A stretch of DNA of 64,000 bases from Aerophototrophica crusticola (GTDB taxonomy: Bacteria; Pseudomonadota; Alphaproteobacteria; Azospirillales; Azospirillaceae): contig MOEB01000012.1 in NCBI GenBank assembly GCA_001939945.1, forward strand, positions 62,001-126,000. Reading direction: 5' to 3'. The position numbers were made by a program, and so were the translations under genes. This document shows positions 27,573 through 35,471 of the stretch, in pieces. The notes beneath the pieces are model-generated. The model saw only the letters and a list, made by a program, of their open reading frames with translations. It did no database searches and was not told where the DNA came from. Numbering within the stretch: the first letter of the stretch is position 1; each line of letters opens with the position of its first letter.

Positions 27573-29504
27573 GTGACCGACCTGACGCTTGATCCGATGG
27601 CCGATCCCGTGGCCGAGACCAAGGCCCAAGCGCCCGCCGCAGGCGCCGCCTACCGGGTGCTGGCGCGGAAATACCGCCCGCAGAACTTCGACGAGCTGGT
27701 GGGCCAGGACGCGCTGGTCCGCACGCTGCGCAACGCCATCCAGTCGGGCCGGATCCACCAAGCCTACATGCTGACCGGCGTGCGCGGCGTGGGCAAGACC
27801 ACCACCGCCCGCATCATCGCCCGCGCCTTGAACTGCGTCGGGCCGGACGGGACCGGCGGGCCGACGATCAATCCCTGTGGCGTCTGCGACCAGTGCGTCT
27901 CCATCGCCGCGGACCGCAACATCGACGTCATCGAGATGGACGCCGCCAGCAACACCGGCGTCGACGACATGCGGGAGATCATCAACATCGCCCGCACCGC
28001 CCCGGCCGCGGCGCGCTTCAAGCTGTTCATCATCGACGAGGTCCACATGCTGTCCAAGAGCGCGTTCAACGCGCTCCTGAAGACGCTGGAGGAGCCGCCG
28101 CCCTACGTGAAGTTCGTCTTTGCCACCACCGAGATCCGCAAGGTACCGGTGACGGTGTTGTCCCGCTGCCAGAAGTTCGACCTGCGCCGGGTGGACCATG
28201 GCACCTTGGTGGGCCACTTCACCCGCATCGCGGGGAAGGAGGGCGTGCCGGTGGAGCCGGAGGCGGTGGCCATGGTGGCCCGCGCCGCGGACGGGTCGGT
28301 GCGTGACGGGCTGTCGCTGCTGGACCAGGCCATCGCGCTGGGCGGCGGGGCCGTGACGGTGACCCAGGTGCGGGACATGCTGGGCCTGGCGGACCGCACC
28401 CGCATCGTGGACTTGTTCGAGTCGACCCTGACCGGCAAGCCGGCCGAGTCGCTGGACATCCTGGACGACCTGCACAAGCGGGGCGCCGACCCCATCGTCA
28501 TCGTGCAGGACCTGCTGGACTTCACCCACTTCCTGACCCGGGCCAAGGTGGTGCCGGGCACGGCCGACGACGTGTCGGTCCCGGAGGCGGAGCGGACCCG
28601 CGGCGTGGCCCTGGCCCAGAAGCTGGGCATGGCCGCCCTGACCCGCGCCTGGCAGATCCTGCTGAAGGGATTGGGCGAGGTGCAACACGCGCCCGTGCCC
28701 ATGCAGGCTTTGGAGATGGTGCTGATCCGCCTGTCCTATGCCAGCGACCTGCCCACCCCCGGCGATCTGATGAAGAAGGTGCAGGAGGCCGGCGGGGCGG
28801 AGGCGGTTGCCCGTGCCCTGTCCGCCCCGGGCGGCGGTGGCGGCCCCGGCGCGATGGCCATGGCGGGCGGTGGGGGTGGCGGCGCCCCGATGGCCATGGT
28901 GGCCGGTGGCCGGGCGCAGGCCATGGCACGGCCGATGGAGGTGGCGGCGGCCCGGCCGGTCGAGGCCCCGGTCGCAAAGGCCGCGCCCGTGGCGAAGGCG
29001 GAGCCGCTGGCCGACCCGACCAGCTTCGCCGAGGTGGCGGCCCTGTTCCTGGAGCAGCGGGAGGGGGTCTTGGGGGCGGCGTTGCAGTCCCTGGTCCACC
29101 TGGTCCGTTTCGAGCCCGGGCTGATCGAGCTGCGGCCCCTGCCCATGGCGCCGGCCAACCTGCCAGGCAAGGTGGGGCAGTTCCTGACCGAGTGGACCGG
29201 CCGCCGCTGGGTGGTCACCGTGTCCGGCGCGCCGGGGGAGCCCACTTTGGCGGAGCAGGAACGGCAGGCTGCCGCCCGGCTGAAGGAATCCGCCGCGGCC
29301 CACCCGCTGGTGCAGGCGGTCCTGGCCGCCTTCCCGGGCGCCAAGATCGAGGCGGTGCGCGACTTGGCCAAGGAGGCCCCGCCGCCCAAGGCCGCCGTGC
29401 CCGAGGACGACGACATGGCGTTTTCTGGTGACGACGGCGCCGACAACCCCTATTTCGATGCGCCGCCCCCGGGCGACGAGAGCGACTATGACGGAGATTT
29501 CTGA
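27573..29504 (+). CDS. dnaX: DNA polymerase III subunits gamma/tau
   Basis: 643-aa clamp-loader ATPase. Domain I has YRVLARKYRPQNFDELVGQD, Walker A GVRGVGKTTTARI, a four-Cys zinc site (CV...CGVCDQC), the FIIDEVHML Walker B and the ATTEIRKVPVTVLSRCQ arginine-finger region. Domain III follows, then a Gly/Ala/Met-rich linker (about 410-470) and the tau tail, which contacts the alpha subunit. The start is uncertain: GTG at 27573 (MTDLTLDP) or ATG at 27597, neither with a strong ribosome-binding site. I see no A-rich slippery site, so a separate gamma form is not predicted. First gene of dnaX-ybaB. Confidence 0.95.
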   Translation: MTDLTLDPMADPVAETKAQAPAAGAAYRVLARKYRPQNFDELVGQDALVRTLRNAIQSGRIHQAYMLTGVRGVGKTTTARIIARALNCVGPDGTGGPTINPCGVCDQCVSIAADRNIDVIEMDAASNTGVDDMREIINIARTAPAAARFKLFIIDEVHMLSKSAFNALLKTLEEPPPYVKFVFATTEIRKVPVTVLSRCQKFDLRRVDHGTLVGHFTRIAGKEGVPVEPEAVAMVARAADGSVRDGLSLLDQAIALGGGAVTVTQVRDMLGLADRTRIVDLFESTLTGKPAESLDILDDLHKRGADPIVIVQDLLDFTHFLTRAKVVPGTADDVSVPEAERTRGVALAQKLGMAALTRAWQILLKGLGEVQHAPVPMQALEMVLIRLSYASDLPTPGDLMKKVQEAGGAEAVARALSAPGGGGGPGAMAMAGGGGGGAPMAMVAGGRAQAMARPMEVAAARPVEAPVAKAAPVAKAEPLADPTSFAEVAALFLEQREGVLGAALQSLVHLVRFEPGLIELRPLPMAPANLPGKVGQFLTEWTGRRWVVTVSGAPGEPTLAEQERQAAARLKESAAAHPLVQAVLAAFPGAKIEAVRDLAKEAPPPKAAVPEDDDMAFSGDDGADNPYFDAPPPGDESDYDGDF

Positions 29505-29507
29505 GCC

Positions 29508-29831
29508 ATGAAGAACCTCGGCCAGATGATGAAGCAGGCCCAGCAGATGCAGGCCAAGATGCAGGAGATGCAGGCCAAGCTGGCCGAGCATGAGGCCACG
29601 GGGGTCTCCGGCGCGGGCATGGTCAGCGTCACCCTGAACGGCAAGGGCGAGATGCGGAAGCTGAAGATCGACCCCAAGGCCGTGGACCCGGAGGACGTGG
29701 AGGTGCTGGAGGACCTGATCCTCGCCGCCTTCAACGACGCCAAGGGCAAGGTGGAGGCCCACATGGCCGCCGAGACCCAGAAGCTGATGGGCGGCCTGAA
29801 CCTGCCGCCGGGCTTCAAGATGCCGTTCTAA
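29508..29831 (+). CDS. ybaB: YbaB/EbfC-family nucleoid-associated protein
   Basis: 107-aa small DNA-binding protein. An N-terminal helix rich in Gln/Met ([19 protein letters not shown]) is followed by [20 protein letters not shown] and a C-terminal amphipathic helix, [20 protein letters not shown]. The family forms pincer-like dimers that bind DNA. It begins 3 bp after dnaX and precedes recR, the standard dnaX-ybaB-recR arrangement, here interrupted by a DUF1272 gene and a repeat. Confidence 0.95.
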   Translation: MKNLGQMMKQAQQMQAKMQEMQAKLAEHEATGVSGAGMVSVTLNGKGEMRKLKIDPKAVDPEDVEVLEDLILAAFNDAKGKVEAHMAAETQKLMGGLNLPPGFKMPF

Positions 29832-29839
29832 GTCCTTGT

Positions 29840-29900
29840 TCCCTCAGGCGCCCCCGGCTCGGGGGCCGGGGCAGGCTCGCGCCGCCGTCCGGCGTCTTGG
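29840..29900 (-). repeat. dispersed GC-rich intergenic element, copy B
   Basis: Reverse complement reads AAGCCAAGACGCCGGACGG, CGGCGCGAGCCTGCCCCGG, then CCCCCGA / CCGGGGGCG and CTGAGGGAA. It matches the elements at 6277-6327 and 35374-35427, sharing with the latter the extra upstream AAGCCAAG block. It sits between ybaB and the DUF1272 gene. Confidence 0.6.
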
Positions 29901-29963
29901 CTTGCGCGGCCATGTGGCAGCGGGCCGGCGGTCGCCGGCCTGAATGTAGGTGGAGGCAGGCCC

Positions 29964-30215
29964 ATGCTCGAGATGCGCCCGGGGTGCGAGTGCTGCGACG
30001 TGGACCTGCCGCCGGACAGCACGGACGCGCTGATCTGCTCCTTCGAGTGCACCTTCTGCCGGACCTGCGCGGGGACGGTGCTGGGCAGCCGTTGCCCCAA
30101 TTGCGGCGGCGGCTTCACCCCGCGGCCCACCCGCGCCGCCGACATGTTGGCCAAATACCCGCCGCGGGCCGACCGGGTGGTGAAGGGGGGCGGGTGTGTG
30201 CAGGCGGCATTCTAG
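29964..30215 (+). CDS. DUF1272 small zinc-ribbon-like protein
   Basis: 83-aa protein with eight Cys in a compact N-terminal part: [29 protein letters not shown] and RCPNCGGGF. This pattern is DUF1272, likely binding two zinc ions. The tail [15 protein letters not shown] is a conserved feature of the family. Function unknown. It interrupts the usual ybaB-recR spacing, and a repeat element precedes it, which could indicate a later insertion of this block. Confidence 0.88.
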   Translation: MLEMRPGCECCDVDLPPDSTDALICSFECTFCRTCAGTVLGSRCPNCGGGFTPRPTRAADMLAKYPPRADRVVKGGGCVQAAF

Positions 30216-30274
30216 GCCCCGCGCGGCCTGATTCCGCTGGAACAAAGCACAAACTCCCCCATATTGTCGGGGTC

Positions 30275-30868
30275 ATGATCGGACCCGAAATCGACCGCCT
30301 GATCCAGTTGCTGGCAAAGCTGCCGGGGCTGGGCCCCCGTTCCGCCCGCAGGGTGGCGCTGCACCTCATCAAGCGGCGCGACACGCTGATGGAGCCCCTG
30401 TCGGAGGCCCTGGCCGCGGCGGCGGCGGGCATCCGCACCTGCCATGTCTGCGGCAACCTGGACACGTCCGACCCCTGCCACATCTGCACCGACCGGGCGC
30501 GGGAGAACGGCACGCTGTGCGTGGTGGAGGAGGTGGGCGACCTCTGGGCGCTGGAGCGCACGGGCGCCTTCCGCGGCCAGTACCACGTGCTGGGCGGCAC
30601 CCTGTCGGCGCTGGAGGGGATCGGGCCGGACGACCTGGCCATCCCCGGCCTGCTGGAGCGGGCGAGCCGCCCGGGCGTGCGGGAGGTGATCCTGGCCCTG
30701 AACGCCACCGTCGGCGGCCAGACCACGGCCCACTTCCTGTCCGACCGCCTCGCCTCCTGCGACGTGGAGATCACGCGGCTGGCCCATGGCGTGCCCGTGG
30801 GCGGCGAACTGGACTACCTTGACGACGGCACCCTCACCGCGGCGTTGCGGGCGCGGCGGGCCTTGTGA
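30275..30868 (+). CDS. recR: recombination mediator protein RecR
   Basis: 197-aa DNA-repair protein of the RecFOR pathway. It has a helix-hairpin-helix ([20 protein letters not shown]), a C4 zinc finger (CHVCGN...CHIC, about residues 56-71), a Toprim domain starting at [14 protein letters not shown], and the C-terminal Walker-B-like [13 protein letters not shown] equivalent ([18 protein letters not shown]). RecR forms a ring clamp and helps load RecA onto gapped DNA. The ATG at 30275 gives the family N-terminus [13 protein letters not shown]. Confidence 0.97.
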   Translation: MIGPEIDRLIQLLAKLPGLGPRSARRVALHLIKRRDTLMEPLSEALAAAAAGIRTCHVCGNLDTSDPCHICTDRARENGTLCVVEEVGDLWALERTGAFRGQYHVLGGTLSALEGIGPDDLAIPGLLERASRPGVREVILALNATVGGQTTAHFLSDRLASCDVEITRLAHGVPVGGELDYLDDGTLTAALRARRAL

Positions 30869-30881
30869 CGGCGCGGCAGGC

Positions 30882-31403
30882 TCAGCAGCGGCATTCCTCC
30901 TCCGTCGCCTCCACCCAGGCCAGGTCGGCGGCCGGCTCGTCGGCGGTGGCCTGTGCCCCCAGCATGGAGGGGAAGGTGACGGCACCCAGCACATGGTCGC
31001 GCACGCCCGCCTTGGTCACCGGCAGGACCAACCGGGAAAACCGCCGCCATTCCCGGTCCCGGGCCACCAGATTGCCCTCATAGAGCAGGGGCAGGCCCGT
31101 CTCCAGCACCCGTTCGAACAAGGCTTGGCGGGCCGGCAGGGCCGGGGCGGGGATCAGCTCGTCCAGGGTGCGGCCCGTCGCCTCCTCCCCGAAGATGGTC
31201 ACCAGGGTGGTGCCGAACAGGCGGCAGCGGAAACGGGAATCTTCCTTGGCATAGAGGAAAAGGTTCGGCAGCAGGGCTGGCGGGATATCCCAGATCTGGA
31301 AGGCCTCGCGCGCGGGGACCTCACCACCGGACCGGCGGGCGCACCACAGACGGAACAGGGGCTCCAGCCCGCTCGGCCCCAGCCTGTCCAGGAAATCCCC
31401 CAT
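30882..31403 (-). CDS. PAS-domain (PAS_5) protein
   Basis: 173-aa single-domain protein. FLDRLGPSGLEPLFRLWCAR, IWDIPPALLPNLFLYAKED and RFRCRLFGTTLVTIFGEEAT are the signature blocks of PAS_5, a sensor-like domain frequent as stand-alone proteins in Azospirillum-type bacteria. No output domain is present, so it may bind a ligand or modulate a partner kinase. The ATG at 31403 follows GGTGGGGGT. A CAACATTGTTG palindrome (31460-31470) lies in its upstream region. It ends in Cys-rich EECRC. Confidence 0.82.
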   Translation of the reverse strand: MGDFLDRLGPSGLEPLFRLWCARRSGGEVPAREAFQIWDIPPALLPNLFLYAKEDSRFRCRLFGTTLVTIFGEEATGRTLDELIPAPALPARQALFERVLETGLPLLYEGNLVARDREWRRFSRLVLPVTKAGVRDHVLGAVTFPSMLGAQATADEPAADLAWVEATEEECRC

Positions 31404-31481
31404 ACCCCCACCCATCTGACCAGACCTGCCGCACTATAGTAGGTTGAACTAATGCGTGACAACATTGTTGCGGCCACGACC

Positions 31482-32492
31482 TTACGCGGCTGACGTCACC
31501 GGCACCAGATTGCCCAGGAACTCTTCCGTGCAGCGCCGCCAGGAGAAGGTGAGCGCGAAGTCGCGGCAGGCCTGCCGCGGGATGGAGAGGGCGGCAAGGG
31601 CACCGCGGCGAAGGTCATCGTCCAGGACGCCCACAGGGTTGTCGCCGATCACGTCCAGCGGCCCCGGCACGGGGAATGCCGCCACCGGCGTGCCGCAGGC
31701 CAGCGCCTCCAGCGTCACCAGCCCCAGGGTCTCCGTGCGGGAGGGGAAGACGAACACGTCCGCCGCCCCGAAATGCCGGACCAGCGCCTCCCCCGACAGC
31801 GCCCCGGTGAAGGTCACGCCCGGGTACCTGGCCCGCAGTGTCGGCAGCAGCGGCCCGTCGCCCACCAGCACCTTGCTGCCGGGCAGGTCCAGGGCCAGGA
31901 ACGCCTCCAGGTTCTTCTCCGCCGACACCCGGCCGACGTTCAGGAAGATCGGCCGCGGCAGGCCCAGGAAGTCGCGGTCCGGCAAGGGGCGGAAGTGGTC
32001 GGTGTCCACCGCCCGGTTCCAACGGCGGATACGGTGGAATCCTTGCGATTTCAGCTCGCAGGCCAGCGTGTCCGTCTGCACCATGAAGCCGGCCCCGGCC
32101 CCGTGGAACCAGCGCTGGTAGGCCAGCGGCAGGCTGCCCCCGACCCCGGCCCAGGCCTGCAGGTAATGGCCGAAACGGGTGTGATAACTGGTGGTGAAGC
32201 GCCAGCCGCGCCGGCGGCAGAGGCGGCGGGCGGCAAGGCCGATGGGCCCTTCCACCGGGATGTGCACGGCATCGGGCCTGAACCTATCCGCCAGCCGGGC
32301 CAGCAGCCGGCCAGGGGCCAGGGCGAGGCGGATTTCCGGGTACAAGGGGGCGGGCACGGTGCGGAACCGGTCAGGCCCCACCACCAGCACCTCATGCCCC
32401 AGCGATCCAAGCTCCCGCACCGTGGCTGACAGGGCGCGGACCACGCCGTTGACTTGGGGGTACCACGCGTCGGTGGGCAGCAGGATCCGCAC
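31482..32492 (-). CDS. GT4 glycosyltransferase, possible lipid glycosyltransferase (SqdX/MgtA-like)
   Basis: 336-aa GT-B enzyme. The N-terminal domain begins VRILLPTDAWYPQVNGVVRA and has the lipid-glycosyltransferase block PAPLYPEIRLALAPG and TTSYHTRFGHYL. The C-terminal nucleotide-sugar domain has FLNVGRVSAEKNLEAFLAL and the E-x7-E motif ETLGLVTLE. These features occur in SqdX sulfoquinovosyltransferases and in mannosyl/glucosyl-diacylglycerol synthases. It lies divergently 109 bp from sqdB, which favours a sulfolipid role, but the exact sugar is an inference. The GTG start at 32492 has GGAG at a good distance, and longer frames upstream lack homology. Confidence 0.8.
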   Translation of the reverse strand: MRILLPTDAWYPQVNGVVRALSATVRELGSLGHEVLVVGPDRFRTVPAPLYPEIRLALAPGRLLARLADRFRPDAVHIPVEGPIGLAARRLCRRRGWRFTTSYHTRFGHYLQAWAGVGGSLPLAYQRWFHGAGAGFMVQTDTLACELKSQGFHRIRRWNRAVDTDHFRPLPDRDFLGLPRPIFLNVGRVSAEKNLEAFLALDLPGSKVLVGDGPLLPTLRARYPGVTFTGALSGEALVRHFGAADVFVFPSRTETLGLVTLEALACGTPVAAFPVPGPLDVIGDNPVGVLDDDLRRGALAALSIPRQACRDFALTFSWRRCTEEFLGNLVPVTSAA

Positions 32493-32601
32493 GCTCGCTC
32501 CGAAGGCTGGGCATGACGCGGAAGCGTCACGCGCGCGTGAAGCAACCCATGGCCCCCATCGCATGTTCCCCTCGGGAACAAGGGTGAAGGAGGAGGGGGA
32601 G

Positions 32602-33807
32602 ATGCGGGTCCTCGTGCTGGGCGGCGACGGCTTCTGCGGTTGGCCCACGTCGCTGCACCTGTCGGCCCGCGGGCACGACGTGACGATCATCGACAATTTC
32701 GCCCGACGCCGCGCCGATGTGGAACTGGGGGCCGAGAGCCTGACCCCCATCCGCCCGCTGGAGGAGCGGCTGCGTGCCTGGACGGAAGTTTCCGGCCGCC
32801 GCGTCGGCTTCCAAGAGCTGGACGTGGCCCGGGACCCGGAGGGGCTGACCCGCGCGCTGGCCCGGCTGCGGCCCGACACCATCGTGCATTTCGCCGAGCA
32901 GCGCGCCGCGCCCTATTCCATGAAGAGCGCTGCCCACAAGCGCTATACCGTCGACAACAACACCAGCGCCACGCACAACCTGCTGTCGGCGATGGTGGAG
33001 GCCTGCCCTGACGCGCACCTGGTCCACCTGGGCACCATGGGCGTGTACGGCTATGGCAAGACCAAGGGCATGCCCATCCCGGAGGGCTATTTGCCGGCCA
33101 GGCTGCGGTCCGGCGGCATGGAGGCGGAGGCGGAGATCCTGTACCCGGCCGACCCGGGCAGCGTCTACCACATGACCAAGTGCCTGGACCAACTGCTGTT
33201 CTACTTCTATGCGAAGAATGACGGGCTGCGGGTCACCGACCTGCACCAGGGCGTGGTCTGGGGCACCTCCACGCCGGAGACGGACCTGGACGAGCGGCTG
33301 GTCAACCGTTTCGACTATGACGGGGACTACGGCACCGTCCTGAACCGCTTCCTGATGCAGGCGGCCATCGGCCACCCGTTGACGGTGCACGGGACCGGCG
33401 GCCAGACCCGGGCCTTCATCCATATCCGGGACACGGTGCGCTGCGTGGAGCTAGCCGCCCTGACCCCGCCCAGGCGGGGGGAGCGGGTCCGCATCCTGAA
33501 CCAGATGACGGAGACGCACCGGGTGCGCGACTTGGCGCGGATGGTCTCCGCGATGACGGGGGTCCCGGTGCAGCCCATGGGCAACCCGCGCAAGGAAGCG
33601 CCGGAGAACGACCTGGTGGTGGTCAACGACACGCTGCTGCACCTGGGCCTGAAGCCCACCAGCCTGTCCGACGGGCTGATGGAGGAGGTGATCCGCGTGG
33701 CCCAGCGCCACGCCCACCGCTGCGACCGGTCGAAGATCGCCTGTACCAGCCGCTGGACGGCCACCGACCAGCCGGCGGAGGCCACCCCCCAGGCAAGGGC
33801 GGGATGA
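32602..33807 (+). CDS. sqdB: UDP-sulfoquinovose synthase
   Basis: 401-aa extended short-chain dehydrogenase that makes UDP-sulfoquinovose from UDP-glucose and sulfite, the head-group donor of sulfolipid SQDG. It has the NAD site LVLGGDGFCGWPTSLHLSAR, FAEQRAAPYSMKSAAHKRYT, catalytic Thr in LGTMGVYGYGKTK, the YHMTK pair (Tyr-x3-Lys), and LHQGVVWGTSTPETDLDERL, which is specific to SqdB. A very strong GGAGGAGGGGGAG precedes the ATG. It overlaps the PAP2 gene. The C-terminal 20 residues are low-complexity. No sqdC/sqdD neighbours are visible. Confidence 0.95.
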   Translation: MRVLVLGGDGFCGWPTSLHLSARGHDVTIIDNFARRRADVELGAESLTPIRPLEERLRAWTEVSGRRVGFQELDVARDPEGLTRALARLRPDTIVHFAEQRAAPYSMKSAAHKRYTVDNNTSATHNLLSAMVEACPDAHLVHLGTMGVYGYGKTKGMPIPEGYLPARLRSGGMEAEAEILYPADPGSVYHMTKCLDQLLFYFYAKNDGLRVTDLHQGVVWGTSTPETDLDERLVNRFDYDGDYGTVLNRFLMQAAIGHPLTVHGTGGQTRAFIHIRDTVRCVELAALTPPRRGERVRILNQMTETHRVRDLARMVSAMTGVPVQPMGNPRKEAPENDLVVVNDTLLHLGLKPTSLSDGLMEEVIRVAQRHAHRCDRSKIACTSRWTATDQPAEATPQARAG

Positions 33808-34556
33808 GGATGGCGACGGACACCGGGCATACGCCCGCGGCGGGGCGGGACTTCCTGGCAAGGCTCCTCCCCCGCGCCAAGCGGGAAATCGCGGTCATCC
33901 TGGCACTGATGTGCGTGGCCGGCGGCGGCTGGGGGTTCGTCAGCCTGGCGGACGAGGTGTCGGAGGGGGAGACCAAGCACTTCGACACGGCCATCATGCT
34001 GGCCCTGCGGGAGCCCGGCGACTTGGGCAACCCCATCGGGCCCTATTGGCTGGAGCGCTCGGCCACCGACGTGACGGCCCTGGGCGGCTATCCCGTGCTG
34101 TCGCTGATGACCCTGGGCGTCATCGGCTTCCTGCTGATGGCGCGGAAATGGGGGGCGTCGCTACTGGTGCTGGTGTCCATCGGCGGGGGCATGCTGCTGA
34201 GCGCCGGGCTGAAGAACCTGTTCGCCCGGCCCCGGCCCGACCTGGTGCCCCATGGGGTGGAGGTGCTGACGGCCAGCTTCCCCAGCGGCCATGCCACCCT
34301 GTCGGCGGTCACGTACCTGACCCTGGCGGCCCTTTTGGCCCGGGTGCAGTCGCGGCCCCGGGTGAAGACCTACCTGGTCGGAGTCGCCCTGGTGCTGACC
34401 CTGCTGATCGGCGCCAGCCGGGTCTATCTGGGCGTCCACTGGCCCACCGACGTGATGGCCGGCTGGTGCGTGGGCGCGGCCTGGGCCATGGGCTGCTGGG
34501 TGGTGGCGGTCTGGCTGCAACGGCGGGGCTCGGTGGAGCCGCCTGACGACACTTAG
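33804..34556 (+). CDS. PAP2-family membrane phosphatase
   Basis: 250-aa membrane protein with about five TMs and the three-part PAP2 active site: KNLFARPRP, FPSGHATLSAV and SRVYLGVHWPTDVMAG. Such enzymes remove phosphate from phosphatidic acid, phosphatidylglycerol phosphate or undecaprenyl pyrophosphate. The ATG overlaps the sqdB stop (ATGA), implying translational coupling. If it makes diacylglycerol, it would supply the acceptor for the nearby glycosyltransferase, which is an inference from context. Confidence 0.9.
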   Translation: MRMATDTGHTPAAGRDFLARLLPRAKREIAVILALMCVAGGGWGFVSLADEVSEGETKHFDTAIMLALREPGDLGNPIGPYWLERSATDVTALGGYPVLSLMTLGVIGFLLMARKWGASLLVLVSIGGGMLLSAGLKNLFARPRPDLVPHGVEVLTASFPSGHATLSAVTYLTLAALLARVQSRPRVKTYLVGVALVLTLLIGASRVYLGVHWPTDVMAGWCVGAAWAMGCWVVAVWLQRRGSVEPPDDT

Positions 34557-34620
34557 GATCCCCAGCGACCGCTCGCGCCGGAAGTGGTAGGGTTCCCGGG
34601 CCGAGACCCCGGAGCTCCCG

Positions 34621-35298
34621 ATGCGCCGCCTTCTGCCCTTCCTGGCCTTCCTGATGCCGTCCCTGGCCGCGCAGGCGGGATCGGTTCCCGACGACCCGCA
34701 GTGGCAGGCGGCGTTGGCGGAGGTGCATCTGGTCCGCAAGGCCGCCCATGAGGTGGCAACCATGAAGATCTACATGCCCACCGTGCAGCACAGCGTGCAT
34801 GAGCCCCGCCTCAACGCCATCCGGGAGCGGCTGCTGAAACCCCCTGCGGCTGCCATTCCGCTGACGCCCGGGGCGGCCAGCCGGCGCTGGTACTGCCTTG
34901 AGCGCTACCGGTTCCAGGTCCTGGGGCATGCCGCGGCGCTTGAGACCACGTCCATCCAGCCGTCCGAGAGCGTGCGTGAGGGCCTCGCCAGGGAGGAGCT
35001 GGACCCGCCGTTCCCGGGCTGCGCCGGCGTGCTGCGGGAGGGCGGGGACGACGCGGCCCTGGTCCTGACGGCCGTCCTCCACCATGTGGGCCACCGGCAT
35101 GCGGCGAACAGCCCCTGCCTGTTCCAGGCGAAGGCCGTCGAGGTGGAGAAAGGTGGGGCAAGGCCCGGCGACGAGGTCGAGTTCGACCACGGCTGCGAGG
35201 CCGCAAGCGGCGGGAAGGGCGCCTTGCTCCGCCTGCGCCTGGACGGGGATGGCAAGGTCCTCACCGTGGAGCCCCTGGAGTCCCCGACCGGGAATTAG
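34621..35298 (+). CDS. hypothetical exported protein
   Basis: 225-aa protein with a signal peptide (LLPFLAFLMPSLAAQA-GSV) that I do not recognise. It contains YCLERYRFQVLGHAAALET, three or four Cys that could form disulfides (YCLE, FPGCAG, NSPCLF, DHGCEA), and a closing beta stretch LLRLRLDGDGKVLTVEPLE. GGAG lies 8 bp before the ATG. It starts 65 bp after the PAP2 gene on the same strand. Its stop TAG overlaps the first base of an inverted-repeat element. Confidence 0.65.
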   Translation: MRRLLPFLAFLMPSLAAQAGSVPDDPQWQAALAEVHLVRKAAHEVATMKIYMPTVQHSVHEPRLNAIRERLLKPPAAAIPLTPGAASRRWYCLERYRFQVLGHAAALETTSIQPSESVREGLAREELDPPFPGCAGVLREGGDDAALVLTAVLHHVGHRHAANSPCLFQAKAVEVEKGGARPGDEVEFDHGCEAASGGKGALLRLRLDGDGKVLTVEPLESPTGN

Positions 35299-35471
35299 AG
35301 CGTGTTTACGCTGACCGTAAACACGCTCCGGCGGCGACTGCCGCCGCGCGGGCCCATGCCCGCGTAAGCCAAGCCGCGGATGCGGCGGAGCCTGCCCCGG
35401 ACCCCGATCCGGGGGCGAGTGAGGAACCCAAAAGGCTAGACCCGTTTCCAGTCTGCGGGAAACGGGTCTAG
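35298..35471. repeat. composite intergenic element: three inverted repeats in series
   Basis: The first is GAGCGTGTTTACG / CGTAAACACGCTC (35298-35328, 5-bp loop). Then, after GC-rich short hairpins (GGCGG...CCGCC, GCGGGC...GCCCGC), comes copy C of the dispersed element (35374-35427: GATGCGGCGGAGCCTGCCCC, GGGGGCGAGTGAGGAA). Last is CTAGACCCGTTTCC / GGAAACGGGTCTAG (35436-35471, 8-bp loop). The outer bases overlap the stop codons of both convergent genes. No open reading frame lies inside. Confidence 0.8.

Noticed and set aside
27573-29504. Programmed frameshift in dnaX producing gamma
   Set aside because: No A-rich slippery heptamer with a following hairpin was seen in the region where E. coli shifts.
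31460-31470. CAACATTGTTG palindrome upstream of the PAS_5 gene as an operator
   Set aside because: It is a single short palindrome with no second copy or promoter context, so it is noted only in the gene entry.
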